Shown here piece after piece: positions 34,875 through 45,152 of a stretch of DNA of 64,000 bases. The notes under the pieces are model-generated. The model worked only from the letters and a program-made list of their open reading frames with translations. It was not told the DNA's origin and made no database searches. How positions within the stretch are numbered: the stretch's first letter is position 1; every line of letters starts with the position of its first letter. The position numbers and the translations under genes were made by a program. The DNA is from Mactromeris polynyma (lineage: Eukaryota > Mollusca > Bivalvia > Venerida > Mactridae), in NCBI GenBank assembly GCA_032209605.1, contig JASFXZ010000040.1:124001-188000 (forward strand), in the 5' to 3' direction.

Positions 34875-35008
34875 TTCTTTTTGGCATATTTTCTCTTGGT
34901 CCTTGGACTCCTCCTCAGCATATTGTTTAGTGTAATAACATTTTGTTGTGCTATGGCAGAACGAAGTTGTAGAGCTACAACAAGCCCCAGCACTGCTTGT
35001 TGGTCCAT
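34875..35008 (-). CDS. Candidate first coding exon (minus) with TATA promoter
   Basis: On the minus strand, ATG at 35008 opens 44 codons (MDQQAVLGLVVALQLRSA ... NNMLRRSPRTKRKYAKK) ending precisely at a consensus donor GTAAGT (34874-34869). A TATATAAA box lies 51 nt upstream of the ATG (35066-35059), and a CpG-rich block lies beyond it. The hydrophobic stretch followed by an Arg/Lys-rich segment resembles the N-terminus of PIF/Harbinger nuclease (HARBI1-like) proteins, but this is weak. No downstream exon is recognised before the satellites, so the gene is either truncated or the call is wrong. Confidence 0.35.
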
Positions 35009-35058
35009 GACCTTCCCTGGCTGGTCAGAAAGTGATGAAATACTTCGATCTGGCTCGA

Positions 35059-35066
35059 TTTATATA
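35059..35066 (-). promoter_or_regulatory. TATA box (TATATAAA) for the candidate minus-strand exon
   Basis: TATATAAA on the minus strand, spaced to allow a start site ~20 nt before the ATG at 35008. AT-rich DNA makes chance matches common, but the position between a CpG-rich block and an ATG exon is suggestive. Confidence 0.35.
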
Positions 35067-35084
35067 GTCGGGTCGATATAGGCA

Positions 35085-35520
35085 AATTTGGTAGGCCGAA
35101 GAACGTCCGAAGATCGTTTAAATAGTCCCAAGACCGTTTACTTTCGGCTTCCTGCGGCTCCCTGCGTCAACCTACGCCTACATTCGGCCAGTCTCGCGCG
35201 AAGAACGGCGGACATCGGCCGCAGAGCGGCCGAAAGCGTCCTCTCTCGAGCCGGGATCGCCCATTTTCGGCCTCTCTCGGCCGAACAACGCGCGAAGATC
35301 GCTCACTTGCGGGCGAGAAGCGGGTCTCTACCGGGCCTTTGCCGTGTACTTGCGCGTACTTTCGCATACTTGCGCCCCGGCAACGTGTCGATCGCGCGAG
35401 GAACGTCCGTGATTCGTCCCCCCCGCCATGGTCCATTGGTCGGGACTCAATCGGTTCAAAAAAGGGGACGATTGGAGACGATTCAGGACGAAATCCATCT
35501 CAAATTACACTCAGGGGTAA
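35085..35520. other. CpG-rich, GC-rich island in AT-rich surroundings
   Basis: An abrupt ~435-bp block is dense in CG dinucleotides ('ctcgcgcgaagaacggcgg', 'gatcgcgcgaggaacg') with recurrent 'cggcc', 'cgaaga' and 'acttgcg' motifs. Flanks on both sides are strongly AT-rich. It may be the CpG promoter of the minus-strand candidate exon, part of a transposon, or a segment of foreign origin. Long open frames on both strands follow from the low stop-codon density in GC-rich DNA. Confidence 0.7.
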
Positions 35521-36326
35521 CTTTATAGTGATTTCAAGCTACTTCCGTCGATTTCAGATGAAATCCCTCATTCCTTGATCTATATATATATATATACATT
35601 TTCCAAATTGAAAAGTACAACAGCAAATGATATAAATAAAACCACATCAGCAGCAGCAACAACTACAACCGTAACAGAGGTGTAATAAACATTTAATTTA
35701 TATTTTTGCAGTTTGAGACTAGCAATTTTGAACGTGTCATATTTTTTATTAAATTAACTTATCATGCTTTCAAATAAATGAAAACTATCACATTATCGCA
35801 ATCAGCGAGGGGGGGGGGGAGGGGTAATTTAACAGCGTGGGGGAACATGAATCGTTTTCAAATTAACCCGGGGTAATATGAAATCGATTTTAGATTACCG
35901 GAGGGTAACTTGAATATGGGGGTTTGAACACCTTACATCGGGTCGCACTAAAATGTATCAACTGAGGTTTAACTGTTGCAGTTGAACTTAAATTATTCAA
36001 GAACGGTAGCCTCTTCCGCTGAATAGCATGCATTTTGGATTAATGTGTTGTATCAGGAAAAGGCATAACCAAAATTAACCGTGCGTTGAACTTGTCCGCT
36101 CATACTACCTGTAAAGATATTGAAATCAGTATATGCAAATTGTTTCAACATTTCAGATTTAAATATTTGCACACGAGAGTAAGATATGCTACGTTTCACA
36201 AAAAAGATGAATCACCGCTCACATCCTTGTTCTGATCAAATTCGGTAATTTTGAATGTCATTATTTGTGTATGTGTGGTTATTCCCCTGTAAATCACCGT
36301 GTTTGTGTGCAGGTAATACACAATCA
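35521..36326. other. No gene seen; simple repeats
   Basis: A (TA)n run lies at ~35580-35595. A G-run (gaggggggggggaggggtaa) at ~35809 is followed by short G-rich variants to ~35930. No coding signal. Confidence 0.5.
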
Positions 36327-36850
36327 ATATACTTTCCCGCGGTTCGTAGTCGTAGTTTGACCAGCCTTGCGTTCAGTTACGGCTATCATTCCAAAACGTT
36401 GCGAAACAGTGGGCGAGTATTGCTATTGACCGGCGTGTTAGCGAAAAGCGTTTCATATCACTCGCTATCGCAACTCGGAGGTAGCACGCGAATATTAGAG
36501 CCTATCACTGCGTTCAGTTACGGCTAACAGTCACTCAGGTTTTGATTTGTATACCTACCCCACCGTATCAAAATTACTGCTTACAGGGAACCAAATACGT
36601 TCAATACAATTATTTGTGACGCAAACTTCGAGCGGCTAGCGTTAGCTGTAACTGAACGCAAGGCAGCGGTCAGGCGGTAGTCATGTGATGACAGTATGCA
36701 ATTGAAAGATGTTATGTTCTATTTAGTCAATCGAAAGTTGTTTTGTTTAAACAAGAGCCAATAGAAATATAATGTAGATATGTTTAGGGGTATGAAACGG
36801 TTCTGAAATCAGTTCTAGCGAGCACGCCGTTTGATTATATACAAGTTTCT
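36327..36850 (+). repeat. Split direct repeat A1 (contains a MITE)
   Basis: Starts 'atatactttcccgcggttcg' like A2 at 47863 and ends 'tatacaagtttct' like A2 at 48114. From 'tagtcatgtgatgacag' onward the two are almost identical over ~180 bp. A1 is longer only because a 300-bp MITE interrupts it; A2 has a short extra hairpin segment. Confidence 0.9.
36365..36664. mobile_element. 300-bp MITE inserted in A1, 3-bp duplication CAG
   Basis: Perfect 16-bp inverted ends CCTTGCGTTCAGTTAC (36365) and GTAACTGAACGCAAGG (to 36664). A third copy of the motif, 'tgcgttcagttacggcta', lies inside at ~36508. Comparison with the empty A2 copy (gaccag followed by tGGTaAGGCGcTAG) shows that 'CAG' (36362-36364 and 36665-36667) is the target duplication. 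The superfamily is unassigned; 3-bp duplications occur in several DNA transposon groups. Confidence 0.82.
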
Positions 36851-36856
36851 GTAGTC

Positions 36857-37539
36857 ATGGAGGATCAAGAAGACTCGCACGTGGGCATTGAAAATAGTTT
36901 AATGGACATAATAAATGTGTTAATCACCCATAAACTAACATGTTTCGAGGAAAAAATTGCAAATAAACAGAAGGAAATAGCAGATTCTCAGATGTCCAAA
37001 ATTCATGAGGATATTTTGTGCAACGATAGTTATCAATTCAAACGGAAAAGTTGTGAAGACCAATTTAAATTTAACGTTAAAGTGAACACTCAAATGAACG
37101 AGGCGGCTGCAAATTTGAAATTGTCGAATACGGAAGCTGCGAGGGAGAATATTGCGAAAGGTATAGCTTTACTATCTCATAGACAAAAAATAGTAAATGG
37201 CGGATGCTTCCGACATGGGATGGGCAGTTGTTAAAGAGTACGTTACCAACCCACTAGCGTCAGATTCGGAGGACGAGAAACGCATGTCAAGTGCAGAGAA
37301 CAAGGCATCCAAGAAGATGAAATTATTGAAAACAAAAGCTCCCAGATTCAGTGCACGTTTTGCTCCATATGAAGACAGATTTTGCTTCCACGACAGAGAC
37401 GTCAAGCAACTCAACCACAGGTTCGATACCTCCATACCAGAGTGCTACAGCAAAGCCACACATACCAGGCCTTTGTTTTGGGTGTGGAAGGCCAGGACAC
37501 TGGAAATTTGAGTGCATGGCAAAAGACAAGGCGCATTAA
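36857..37539 (+). pseudogene. Ngaro-like gag with CCHC zinc knuckle, frameshifted
   Basis: ATG at 36857 follows A1 by seven bases and opens a charged, coiled-coil-prone stretch (MEDQEDSHVGIENSLMD ... AAANLKLSNTEAARENIAKG) to ~37190. The frame then shifts to one starting near 37197 (MADASDMGWAVVKEYV, with acidic SDSEDEK and basic KASKKMKLLK segments) and again near 37390, where the knuckle CFGCGRPGHWKFEC (C-x2-C-x4-H-x4-C) closes the protein before a TAA at ~37539. In this group Gag would bind element RNA in particles. Two frameshifts inactivate it. Confidence 0.78.
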
Positions 37540-37639
37540 AAGATAAGTACAAAATTATGTTATTGTAGTTATCCGAAAATTTCACCAATCTGTGGTTCTG
37601 ATAATGTTGATAAAAGTTGTAATGCTGGCCAATCAGTAC

Positions 37640-38318
37640 AATGTCAAGGTCAGATGTATGTAGATTTTGTGGCTGAGTTGCAGCGTAGCAACAAAAGTAG
37701 CGTTAATATTGATAAGTCGCGAGTTGGCCGTTTGAGAGAGCATTTCGATGAGTGGGAGAAGATAGGGATTACTTATAACGTTTACATTAAAAAACGTCAT
37801 TTCAGATGGATAAAGGTTACCGTTAAAAACAGTACCATCATGCAATATGTTAAAAAACAATAAGTCTGCGAGAAAAGAGCCAACATTTGTAGCGAAAGAA
37901 ATTCTATGTTTGTTAGAAGGCGGTTGCATATCCGAAACTGATAGTATCCCAGATCTAGTAAACTCTTTAACTGTAGCATATAACAAGAGAGGCAAACCAA
38001 GACTAGTGTTAGATTGCCGAGAGTTAAATCAGCATTTGGTTAAATTTAGATATAAATATGACGATGTGTCAGTGGCTAAGCAGATGTTTTCAGAGTCAAG
38101 AGTATTTATTTACGTTTGATTTAAAGTCAGCTTATCATATAATAGAAATATTCGAAGAGCATCGGAAATTTCTTGGATTTGCATGGGAAATTGATGGGTG
38201 TATGAGATATTATATTTTTAATGTATTGCCGTTTGGTTTAGCTACAGTCGGATTCATTTTTCCTAAAGTATTGAGAATAGCTATCAAATTTCTAAGATCA
38301 AAGGGAAACAAAATTATG
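37640..38318 (+). pseudogene. Ngaro-like reverse transcriptase, N-terminal half
   Basis: Three overlapping frames together show DIRS-type RT: 'RVGRLREHFDEWEKIGI' (~37720), 'NNKSARKEPTFVAKEI' (~37855), 'RGKPRLVLDCRELNQHLVK' (~37990), 'FTFDLKSAYHIIEI' with the first catalytic Asp (~38115), and 'NVLPFGLATVGFIFPKVLR' (~38225). Frame changes lie near 37860 and 38100. The RT stops at 'RSKGNKIM' (38318), just before the YxDD box, because a CR1-like LINE is inserted. The rest resumes at 45153. Confidence 0.86.
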
Positions 38319-38322
38319 AACG

Positions 38323-39110
38323 TCCAAGCCAAGGGACTTCCTCCTTTACATAACTATATTGCTTCTCGCCAACTGTAATGACGTCGAGCTCAACCCAGGT
38401 CCAACTCACAACAACAGCACCGTCTATCCCTGCGGCACCTGCGACCTACCTGTCACCTGGGACCATCGTGCAGTGGTATGTGATACGTGCGACCAGTGGT
38501 ACCACAAAGACTTCCAGGACGTACACACCGGCACGTACAGCATACTCAATGAAGACAGCGCCATCAGATGGGACTGCATTATATGTAATAATCCCAACTT
38601 CAGTACCGTGTGCTTTGATCTGCATTCCATTCCAACCCATAACCCATACAGTGTTCTCTCTATTAGAACCAACAGCCTACTGAGCCCTGATGTTAATCGC
38701 CACATCAAACCGCTACACTCTTCAACTCCTGAGCGGATACCAACACAACCAAAGAAGCAGGCGAAAAACCAACCACCTCTTAGAATCCTAAACATCAATT
38801 GCCAATCCATCAAGAAAAAACAGGACAGGATCGAGAACATTATCGACTGCACCAAGCCTGATATCATCATGGCTACTGAAACCTGGTTGGACCCATCCAT
38901 CACTGACAACCAAATATTTCCCCACAACTACAAGCTATGGCGGAAGGACAGACAACCCGGAACTGGCGGCGGAGTCCTACTCGCTATCAGAGACACTCTA
39001 CTGAGTTCAGACGTACCCGAGTAACAGACGGACTGCGAGATTATCTGGGCAAAGATCGACTTGGTTGGATCCAAAACACTCCTATTATGCTCCTTCTACA
39101 GACCAACGAT
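38323..39110 (+). pseudogene. CR1-like ORF 5' part: 2A-like motif, PHD finger, endonuclease start
   Basis: The frame enters with a hydrophobic stretch (FLLYITILLLANC) leading directly to the 2A-like motif DVELNPGP (38380-38403), where ribosome skipping would separate the N-terminal peptide. A PHD-type zinc finger follows (CGTCDLP ... CDTCDQWYHKDF ... WDCIICNN, ~38430-38600). A Pro/Lys linker leads to an AP-endonuclease domain starting LRILNINCQSIKKKQDRI (~38780), with 'DIIMATETWLDPSI' (metal-binding Glu) at ~38860. A TAA nonsense codon at 39022 is followed by readable sequence in the same frame ('WAKIDLVGSKTLLLCSFYRP'), then a frameshift near 39110. This copy is non-functional. Confidence 0.86.
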
Positions 39111-40383
39111 GAACACAGTCTGAACCAGTTTGAAGAATCTGTCAACCGTGCATCATCTATCAGACACTCAGTACTTCTGATAGGCGGAGACTTCAACTTT
39201 CTCGGCTGGGAATGGAAATCCAGAACTCTTAAACCAAACACAACTTACACTCGCCTCCACTACAAGTTTTCAGACTGTCTAGATGACAATGGACTCACTC
39301 AACTGGTTGAAGAACCAACCCGGAATAAAAACACACTTGATCTTCTCCTTACCAACCTCCCAAGTAAAGTTCTCCGCACAAGCACCATGCCAGGTATCTC
39401 AGACCACGACTCTGTCATGATGGAGTTTGACATGCGACCAGTTTCCCATAAACAGATCCCAAGAAGAATCGCCCTATACAAGAATGCCCACTGGGACAGT
39501 ATGCAAGCTGACATGACCCGACTTCACGATCAGATATCTGATCAAGCCAACCAACACGAGAACATAGAAGTATTATGGTCTACCTTCAAATATAACCTGA
39601 AATCTAGCATCAACACCCACATCCCTCACAAAACTGCAAGATCAAAAGACTCTGCCCCATGGATCACACCTGATATCAAGAGACTAGTGAAGAAGAGGGA
39701 TCGCCTATACAAGACCAAGAATAAATCTAATGACCCAAATCATATCAAGAAGTTCAAGACTATCAAACAGCTGGTACAGAAGAAGCTCCGTCAAGCATAC
39801 TGGTCCTACATCGACAACGTGATAACACCACAGCCCACTGATACTAACAACAAGAACTCCTCCAAGCGCTTCTGGACCTTTATCAAACACAAGAAAAAGG
39901 ACAACTCATCTATCACTGGCCTCAGGGAACACGGTCAACTCCACTGCGAATCCACAGCAAAAGCCAACATCTTGAATCGTCAGTTTCAATCTGTCTTCAC
40001 AGAAAATACTCCTTGTTCCAATCAACAATTCAAGAATGGTGACTATGTCCAACATGACAATCATCCAACTGCTCCAGATATCACCATCACTTCCACTGGT
40101 GTTGAAAAACTCTTGAATAATCTAAATTTACATAAAGCCCAAGGTCCAGACGGCATCAACCCTCGAGTACTGAAGGAACTGTCATCCTCAATTGCTCCCA
40201 TCCTCACCACCATCTTCAACCTTTCGCTTAACACTGGCAAACTTCCTGACGACTGGCGGAAAGCAAATGTCTCACCTATCTACAAGAAAGGGAGCAAGTA
40301 CAACCCTGAAAATGATCGTCCTATCTCACTCACCTGTATATGCTGTAAACCCATAGAACACGTCATCATTAACGTCACATAAT
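39111..40383 (+). pseudogene. CR1-like endonuclease C-terminus and RT N-terminus
   Basis: Open for ~420 codons. The endonuclease continues with 'VLLIGGDFNFLGWEW' (the GDFN active-site motif, ~39175) and 'GISDHDSVMMEF' (SDH motif, ~39395). A basic linker follows, then RT motifs 0-2: 'NLHKAQGPDGINPRVLKEL' (~40125), 'NTGKLPDDWRKANVSPIYKKG' (~40230), 'NDRPISLTCICCKPIEHVI' (~40310). The reading ends at the 5-bp duplication ATAAT, where a foldback element is inserted. Confidence 0.88.
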
Positions 40384-43300
40384 AAGTCCCAGTCCCCCCC
40401 CCCCCCCCCCCCCCCCCCAATCATACTAAATAAAAGGCAACAAAGGAAAAAAATGCACAGAAAGTGATTGGCATAAAAGTTATTGATTTAATATCTGCCG
40501 TGTAAGGATAAAAAAAGTATAGGACAATCCTAGGGTGCAAACAGCTTTTTTGGGGGTAAAATGTACTAAAAGTAATATCAAAATCAGATTTAGCTATAAA
40601 AATTCCAGAATAACTGTTTTTAATAGACATTATGTTGCACCATAACATACCTTAAGTAATGACACATCATATGTTGTGAACAGTGATTTTTGGGGTAAAA
40701 TGGTGAAAAAAACAACACATTAAAGTGGGAATTTCTGGAGTTTGGCAATAACTCGACGAAATTTAGCTATAAATTTACCTCAATAACTGTATTTAATAGA
40801 TATTAAACTGCTCTACAACATACCTCAGGTTCAGAATATCATACAGTGAAAAGGGTGATTTTTTGGGTAAAATAGTAAAAATATAAATAAAAGTGAGAAT
40901 TTCGGGAATTTGCCAAACATATATTAGACCAGTGGAAAAATAGGAGCGAAAATATGCACAGACAAACTTTTGATGGATTTGTGTCATATAAAGCACCACA
41001 TTTAATATACCATCAGTATAAAACTATCACACTGTGCAAAATGTTATTTTTGGGGTAAAATGGTTGAAAATTTAAATAAAAATGGGATTTTTTGGAATTT
41101 GCCCAAAACTATGTCAATTTGTGCAATAATACTACCAAAATTACTGTATTTAATATATATTATATCACAGTACAAAATACCTAGGGAATAGAAACATTGT
41201 ACCGTGTGAAATGTGATTTTTGGAGTAAAACTTTAAAAAAATATAAAAAAATGGGAATTTTTGGAATTTGTCTATTACTATGTCAAATTTTGCAACAAAA
41301 ACTACCATAATTACTGTATTTAATATAAATTATATTGCGGTACAAAATAGTTAAGTACAGAAATGTGTGAAATGTGATTTTGGGGTAAAACTAAAAAAAA
41401 AAGGTAAATTTTGGAATCGGATAATTTCCTGTTCATTTTCACTGTAAAAGTTTCAAAACAGTAATTTTCACCAAATGTTATATTGCAAAATCAATAATAT
41501 AAATTATAGAAACAGTTTATGATGGGGAATGTAATATATATTTGTAACATAAATCCACATAAATTGAGGTCTTGGCAACCTTTTAACACACGTAGCATAC
41601 AATGTTCAAACCATACAATTTTGATGTAGTGTCACATCCAAGAATTGCATGATGGAATATAATATTTTTCACACAACTTTCATCCGAGTCCAGAAGTAGT
41701 TTCTAAGGAGGTCAGAACACGGTCAGGGAACAAGCATTAGTTTGCATATATGAAAGGGAGTCGGGGCAAAGTTTGAACATCGTATGCTTTTTTACGTTTG
41801 TTGAAAAGGTTGCAATAACATCAATTTATGTGGACCCCAAACAAACTACCACCTACGTCTGATGCATCTATGTACAATAGTTTGTGAGTATCTCTAAAAT
41901 ACAGAACTGGGAAGGACATGATGATTTGGACCTGCTAGAATGGGGGTTGGGAACGAGTAGGTAACAAACTATATCCAGTGTCAACTGGAAGAGCGCCAGC
42001 TCGTGCTCACATAATGATAGTTGTACGGTGCACTTGTCAAACTGGCTGCCATACAGTAGCATGTAGTTACAAGAATGTTGGATTTGAATGTAGTTCAGCC
42101 TGATTCACATGCAAAGGAGTCAGCTGTGAGATTGCCATCAGCCCAGATTTGGCATTTGACTAATACATTGTGCATATCTTATGCTGCATTAAGACACCGA
42201 CATTGCTTCTATTATAATAATATAATTGTGTGATCAAATTCATATGGCTTCCGGAAAATAGCATTTTTGTTAATGTTTTCAGAATTTTTACCTCAAAACC
42301 ATATTTCTTGTTTGATTTGATAGCATAATGTTATCATATGTTATATTGAGAGATAACACGTAGCTTATGTCATTTCTGTGACTTTCATTGTTTTGTTTTT
42401 TTAATCCAGGAATAGGCAAAATATACCAGAAATTGCAACTTTTAGTTATTTCTTTTTTGATATATTTTTCAAATAAATATTACATATATATATATCTATG
42501 ATTTAAAGTATGGATTTTGCAATATAACATGAGTTAAAAATAACTCTTCTGAAAACTTTATAGTTAAAATGAACGGGATATTAACAGATTCCAAAAATTC
42601 CCATTTTTTGTTATTTTTTTAAGTTTTGTCCCAAAAATCACATTTCACAGGATACAATGTTTCTATACTTTAGGTAGTTTGAACTGTATTATAATATCTA
42701 TTAAATACAGTATTTCTGGTAGTTTTATTGCAAAATTTGAGTTAGTTATTGTCAAATTCCAAAAATTCCCATTTTTTGTTATTTTTTTTAGTTTTACCCC
42801 AAAAATCACATTTCACTCGATACAATGTATCTATACTTTTGGTATTTTTAACTGTTATATAATATCTATCACATCAAGTAATTCTGGTAGTTTTATTGCA
42901 ACATTTGACTTAGTTATTGGCAAATTCCAAAAATTCCCATTTTTTGGTTATTTTTTTAAGTTTTACCCCAAAAATCACATTTCACACAATACAATGTATC
43001 TATACTTTAGGTATTTTAAAATGTAATATAATATCTATCATATCAAGTAATTCTGGTAGTTTTATTGCAAAATTTGACATAGTTATTGGCAAATTCCAAA
43101 AATTCCCATGTTTTTGGTTATTTTTTTGAAGGTTTTACCCAAAAAATCACATTTCACACGGTACGATGTTTCTATACTATAAGTATTATGTACTGTAATA
43201 TAATATATATTACATAAAGTAATTCTGGTAGTTTTATTGCAAAATTTGACATGGTTATTGGCAAATTCCATAAATTTCCCATGTTTTTGGTCATTTTTTT

Positions 43301-43955
43301 TAAGGTTTTACCCCAAAAATCACATTTCACTTGTTACAATGTATCTATACTTTAGGTATTATGCACTGTTATACAATATCTATTAAATATAGTAATTTTG
43401 GTAGTTTTATTGCAAAATGTGACAAAGTTATTGGCAAATTCCAAAAATTCCCATGTTTTTGGTTACTTTTTTAAAGGTTTTACCCAAAAATTCACATTTT
43501 ACACGGTACAATGTTTCTATACTTTATGTATTATGTACTGTAATAAAATATCTATTCAATAAAGTAATTCTGGTAGTTTTTTTGGAAAAATTGACATAGT
43601 TATAGGCCAATCCCAGAAATGCTCATTTTTTGTGATTTTTTTTAAATTTTACCCCAAAAATCACATTTAACACTGTTCAATGTTTCTATACTTAAGTTAT
43701 TTTGTACTGTATGCAATATCTATTAAATACAGTAATTCTGGTAGTTTTATTGTAAAATTTGACATAGTTATTGGCAAATTCCAGAAATTCCCATTCTTAT
43801 TTAAATTTTCAACCAGTTTACCCCAAAAATCACATTTTGCACCGTGTGATTGTCCTATACTTTTAGTATATTTAATGTGATGCCTTATATGACACAAATC
43901 CACAAAAATTATTTCTGTGCATTTTTTTCCCCAATTTTTTTATTTTGACTGGCCT
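40384..43955. mobile_element. Foldback transposon, 3.57 kb, inverted tandem-repeat arms
   Basis: 'ATAAT' at 40379-40383 and 43956-43960 flanks the block, and the LINE RT resumes straight after it. The left arm (about 40430-41420) has ~170-bp units with 'tgatttttggggtaaaa' near 40686, 40856, 41045, 41213 and 41372. The right arm (about 42570-43930) has the reverse complement 'ttaccccaaaaatcaca' near 42631, 42798, 42965, 43137, 43309, 43482, 43651 and 43821. The outermost parts also mirror each other ('ggaaaaaaatgcacagaaa' on the left, 'tttctgtgcatttttttcc' on the right). A run of 25 C lies at 40394-40418. The ~1.15-kb centre has no recognisable transposase. Large arms of tandem repeats around a loop define foldback elements. 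Confidence 0.82.
41421..42569. other. Central loop of the foldback element
   Basis: About 1.15 kb between the inverted arms. Open frames are short (a 64-codon minus-strand frame near 41868-42062) and I recognise no domain. It contains the less AT-rich part of the element (41640-42130). Confidence 0.55.
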
Positions 43956-43960
43956 ATAAT

Positions 43961-44500
43961 GCAGCATAGCGAAAACAACAACATTATCTATCCCCTACAA
44001 CATGGCTTCCGGAAAGGTCGATCCTGTGAGACACAGCTCGTCGAATTCACAGACGATATCACTTCCAATCTGGCAAAGGGGAAGCAGACGGACGTCCTTG
44101 TGATGGATTTCTCCAAGGCGTTCGATAAAGTCTCCCACAGTCTCCTCCTCCACAAGTTGAACCACTACGGGATCAAAGGAAGGACCAACCGCTGGATTCA
44201 AGCGTTCTTGAGCGGCAGAACCCAGTCCGTGGTCTTGGATGGGGAGACCTCCGACATAGTCAATGTAGAGTCCCTCAAGGCTCAGTACTCGGACCCAGCT
44301 TGTTCCTGTACTACATCAACGACATCCCATACGGTCTTGATGCCACAGTCCGCCTTTTTGCTGACAACACCATCGCCTACCTCGTGATTGCCGGCACATC
44401 TGACTGCACCAGACTACAACAGGACCTCGACAAACTTGCCCAGTGGGAAAAAAGTGGAAAATGGCATTCCATCCAGACAAGTGCCAGGTACTAACCATAT
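43961..44500 (+). pseudogene. CR1-like RT palm, catalytic site mutated
   Basis: RT resumes with 'LQHGFRKGRSCETQLVEF' (~44000), '[20 protein letters not shown]' (first catalytic Asp, ~44090) and '[20 protein letters not shown]' (~44170), then shifts frame near 44270 to '[20 protein letters not shown]' and 'FADNTIAYL' (~44355). The expected FADD box reads FADN, so the second catalytic aspartate is lost. Near 44460 the thumb frame breaks up in stops. Confidence 0.86.
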
Positions 44501-44579
44501 CCAGGAAAAAGAAAACTATCTATTATGATTACAAACTCCATAACCAATCACTAATTCAAGTCGAATCAGCTAAATAATC

Positions 44580-45010
44580 ACTGTCGAATATGCCTGCCCA
44601 GTATGGGATCCCTACGAAACGGTGGTCATAGCTAAACTTGAAATGGTTCAACGTCGAGGTGCACGATTTGTCAAAAACAAATACCAGCGCAGATGCAGTG
44701 TCACCGAGATGCTCAACGACCTACAATGGATGTCTCTCCAGAACAGGAGGAAAAACGCCCGACTAATCCTCTTCTTCAAAATAGTAAACTATCTAATCGC
44801 TGTCAATAAAGCAGACCATCTTCTACCCCCAACACGACTCTCCAGATACTCTTCAGCCCACTCCTTCCAGATCCCTCACTGCACCTCCAGCTACCGACAA
44901 CAATCCTTCTTCCCACGTACAATCAAGGAGTGGAATAGTCTTCCTCCGACACTGTATCAGTAGGCACAATTGACGCATTCAAGGCCCAACTTGCCAAACT
45001 CTTTATCTAG
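44580..45010 (+). pseudogene. CR1-like ORF C-terminal region
   Basis: 'LEMVQRRGARFVKNKYQRRC' (~44640), 'MLNDLQWMSLQNRRKNARLI' (~44710) and 'FPRTIKEWNSLPPTL' (~44910) form the conserved tail of CR1/Jockey-type RT proteins. A frame change near 44960 precedes the end ('IDAFKAQLAKL' frame, ~44970-45006). The 3' UTR runs to ~45152. Confidence 0.85.
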
Positions 45011-45152
45011 ACTCCTAAGTACTCTTTTATTTTTGACCTCTCACTGTACATACACTCTCACTTTATTTCAAATATTTTCCATTTTTGCGCAACCCCTGGC
45101 AATAATGTTCAGCCAGTTGAACGTGGCCAGTAACTCGTAGAAGTAGAAGATG

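Larger units (their letters stand above)
38319..45152 (+). mobile_element. CR1-like LINE inserted in the Ngaro-like RT
   Basis: About 3.26 kb of LINE sequence (plus a 3.57-kb foldback element inside it) interrupts the host element between its RT motif 'GNKIM' and 'DDGIGG'. It is nearly full length: 2A-like peptide, PHD finger, AP endonuclease, RT and C-terminal tail. The 3' end finishes with a short 'gaagtagaagatgatgat' tail instead of poly-A, as CR1 elements often end in short tandem repeats. Target duplication is not evident or is hidden in the GATGAT tail. Confidence 0.86.

Noticed and set aside
35088..35528. 146-codon frame and opposite-strand frame in the CpG-rich block
   Set aside because: GC-rich DNA lacks stop codons by composition. 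Arg/Ser-rich peptides on both strands are not evidence of coding.
36255..36527. 90-codon frame across the start of A1
   Set aside because: It spans the repeat border and the MITE, so it is an artefact of insertion.
40394..40418. Run of 25 C as a telomere or origin-like element
   Set aside because: It lies inside the foldback element near its end; a homopolymer expansion or assembly slippage is simpler.
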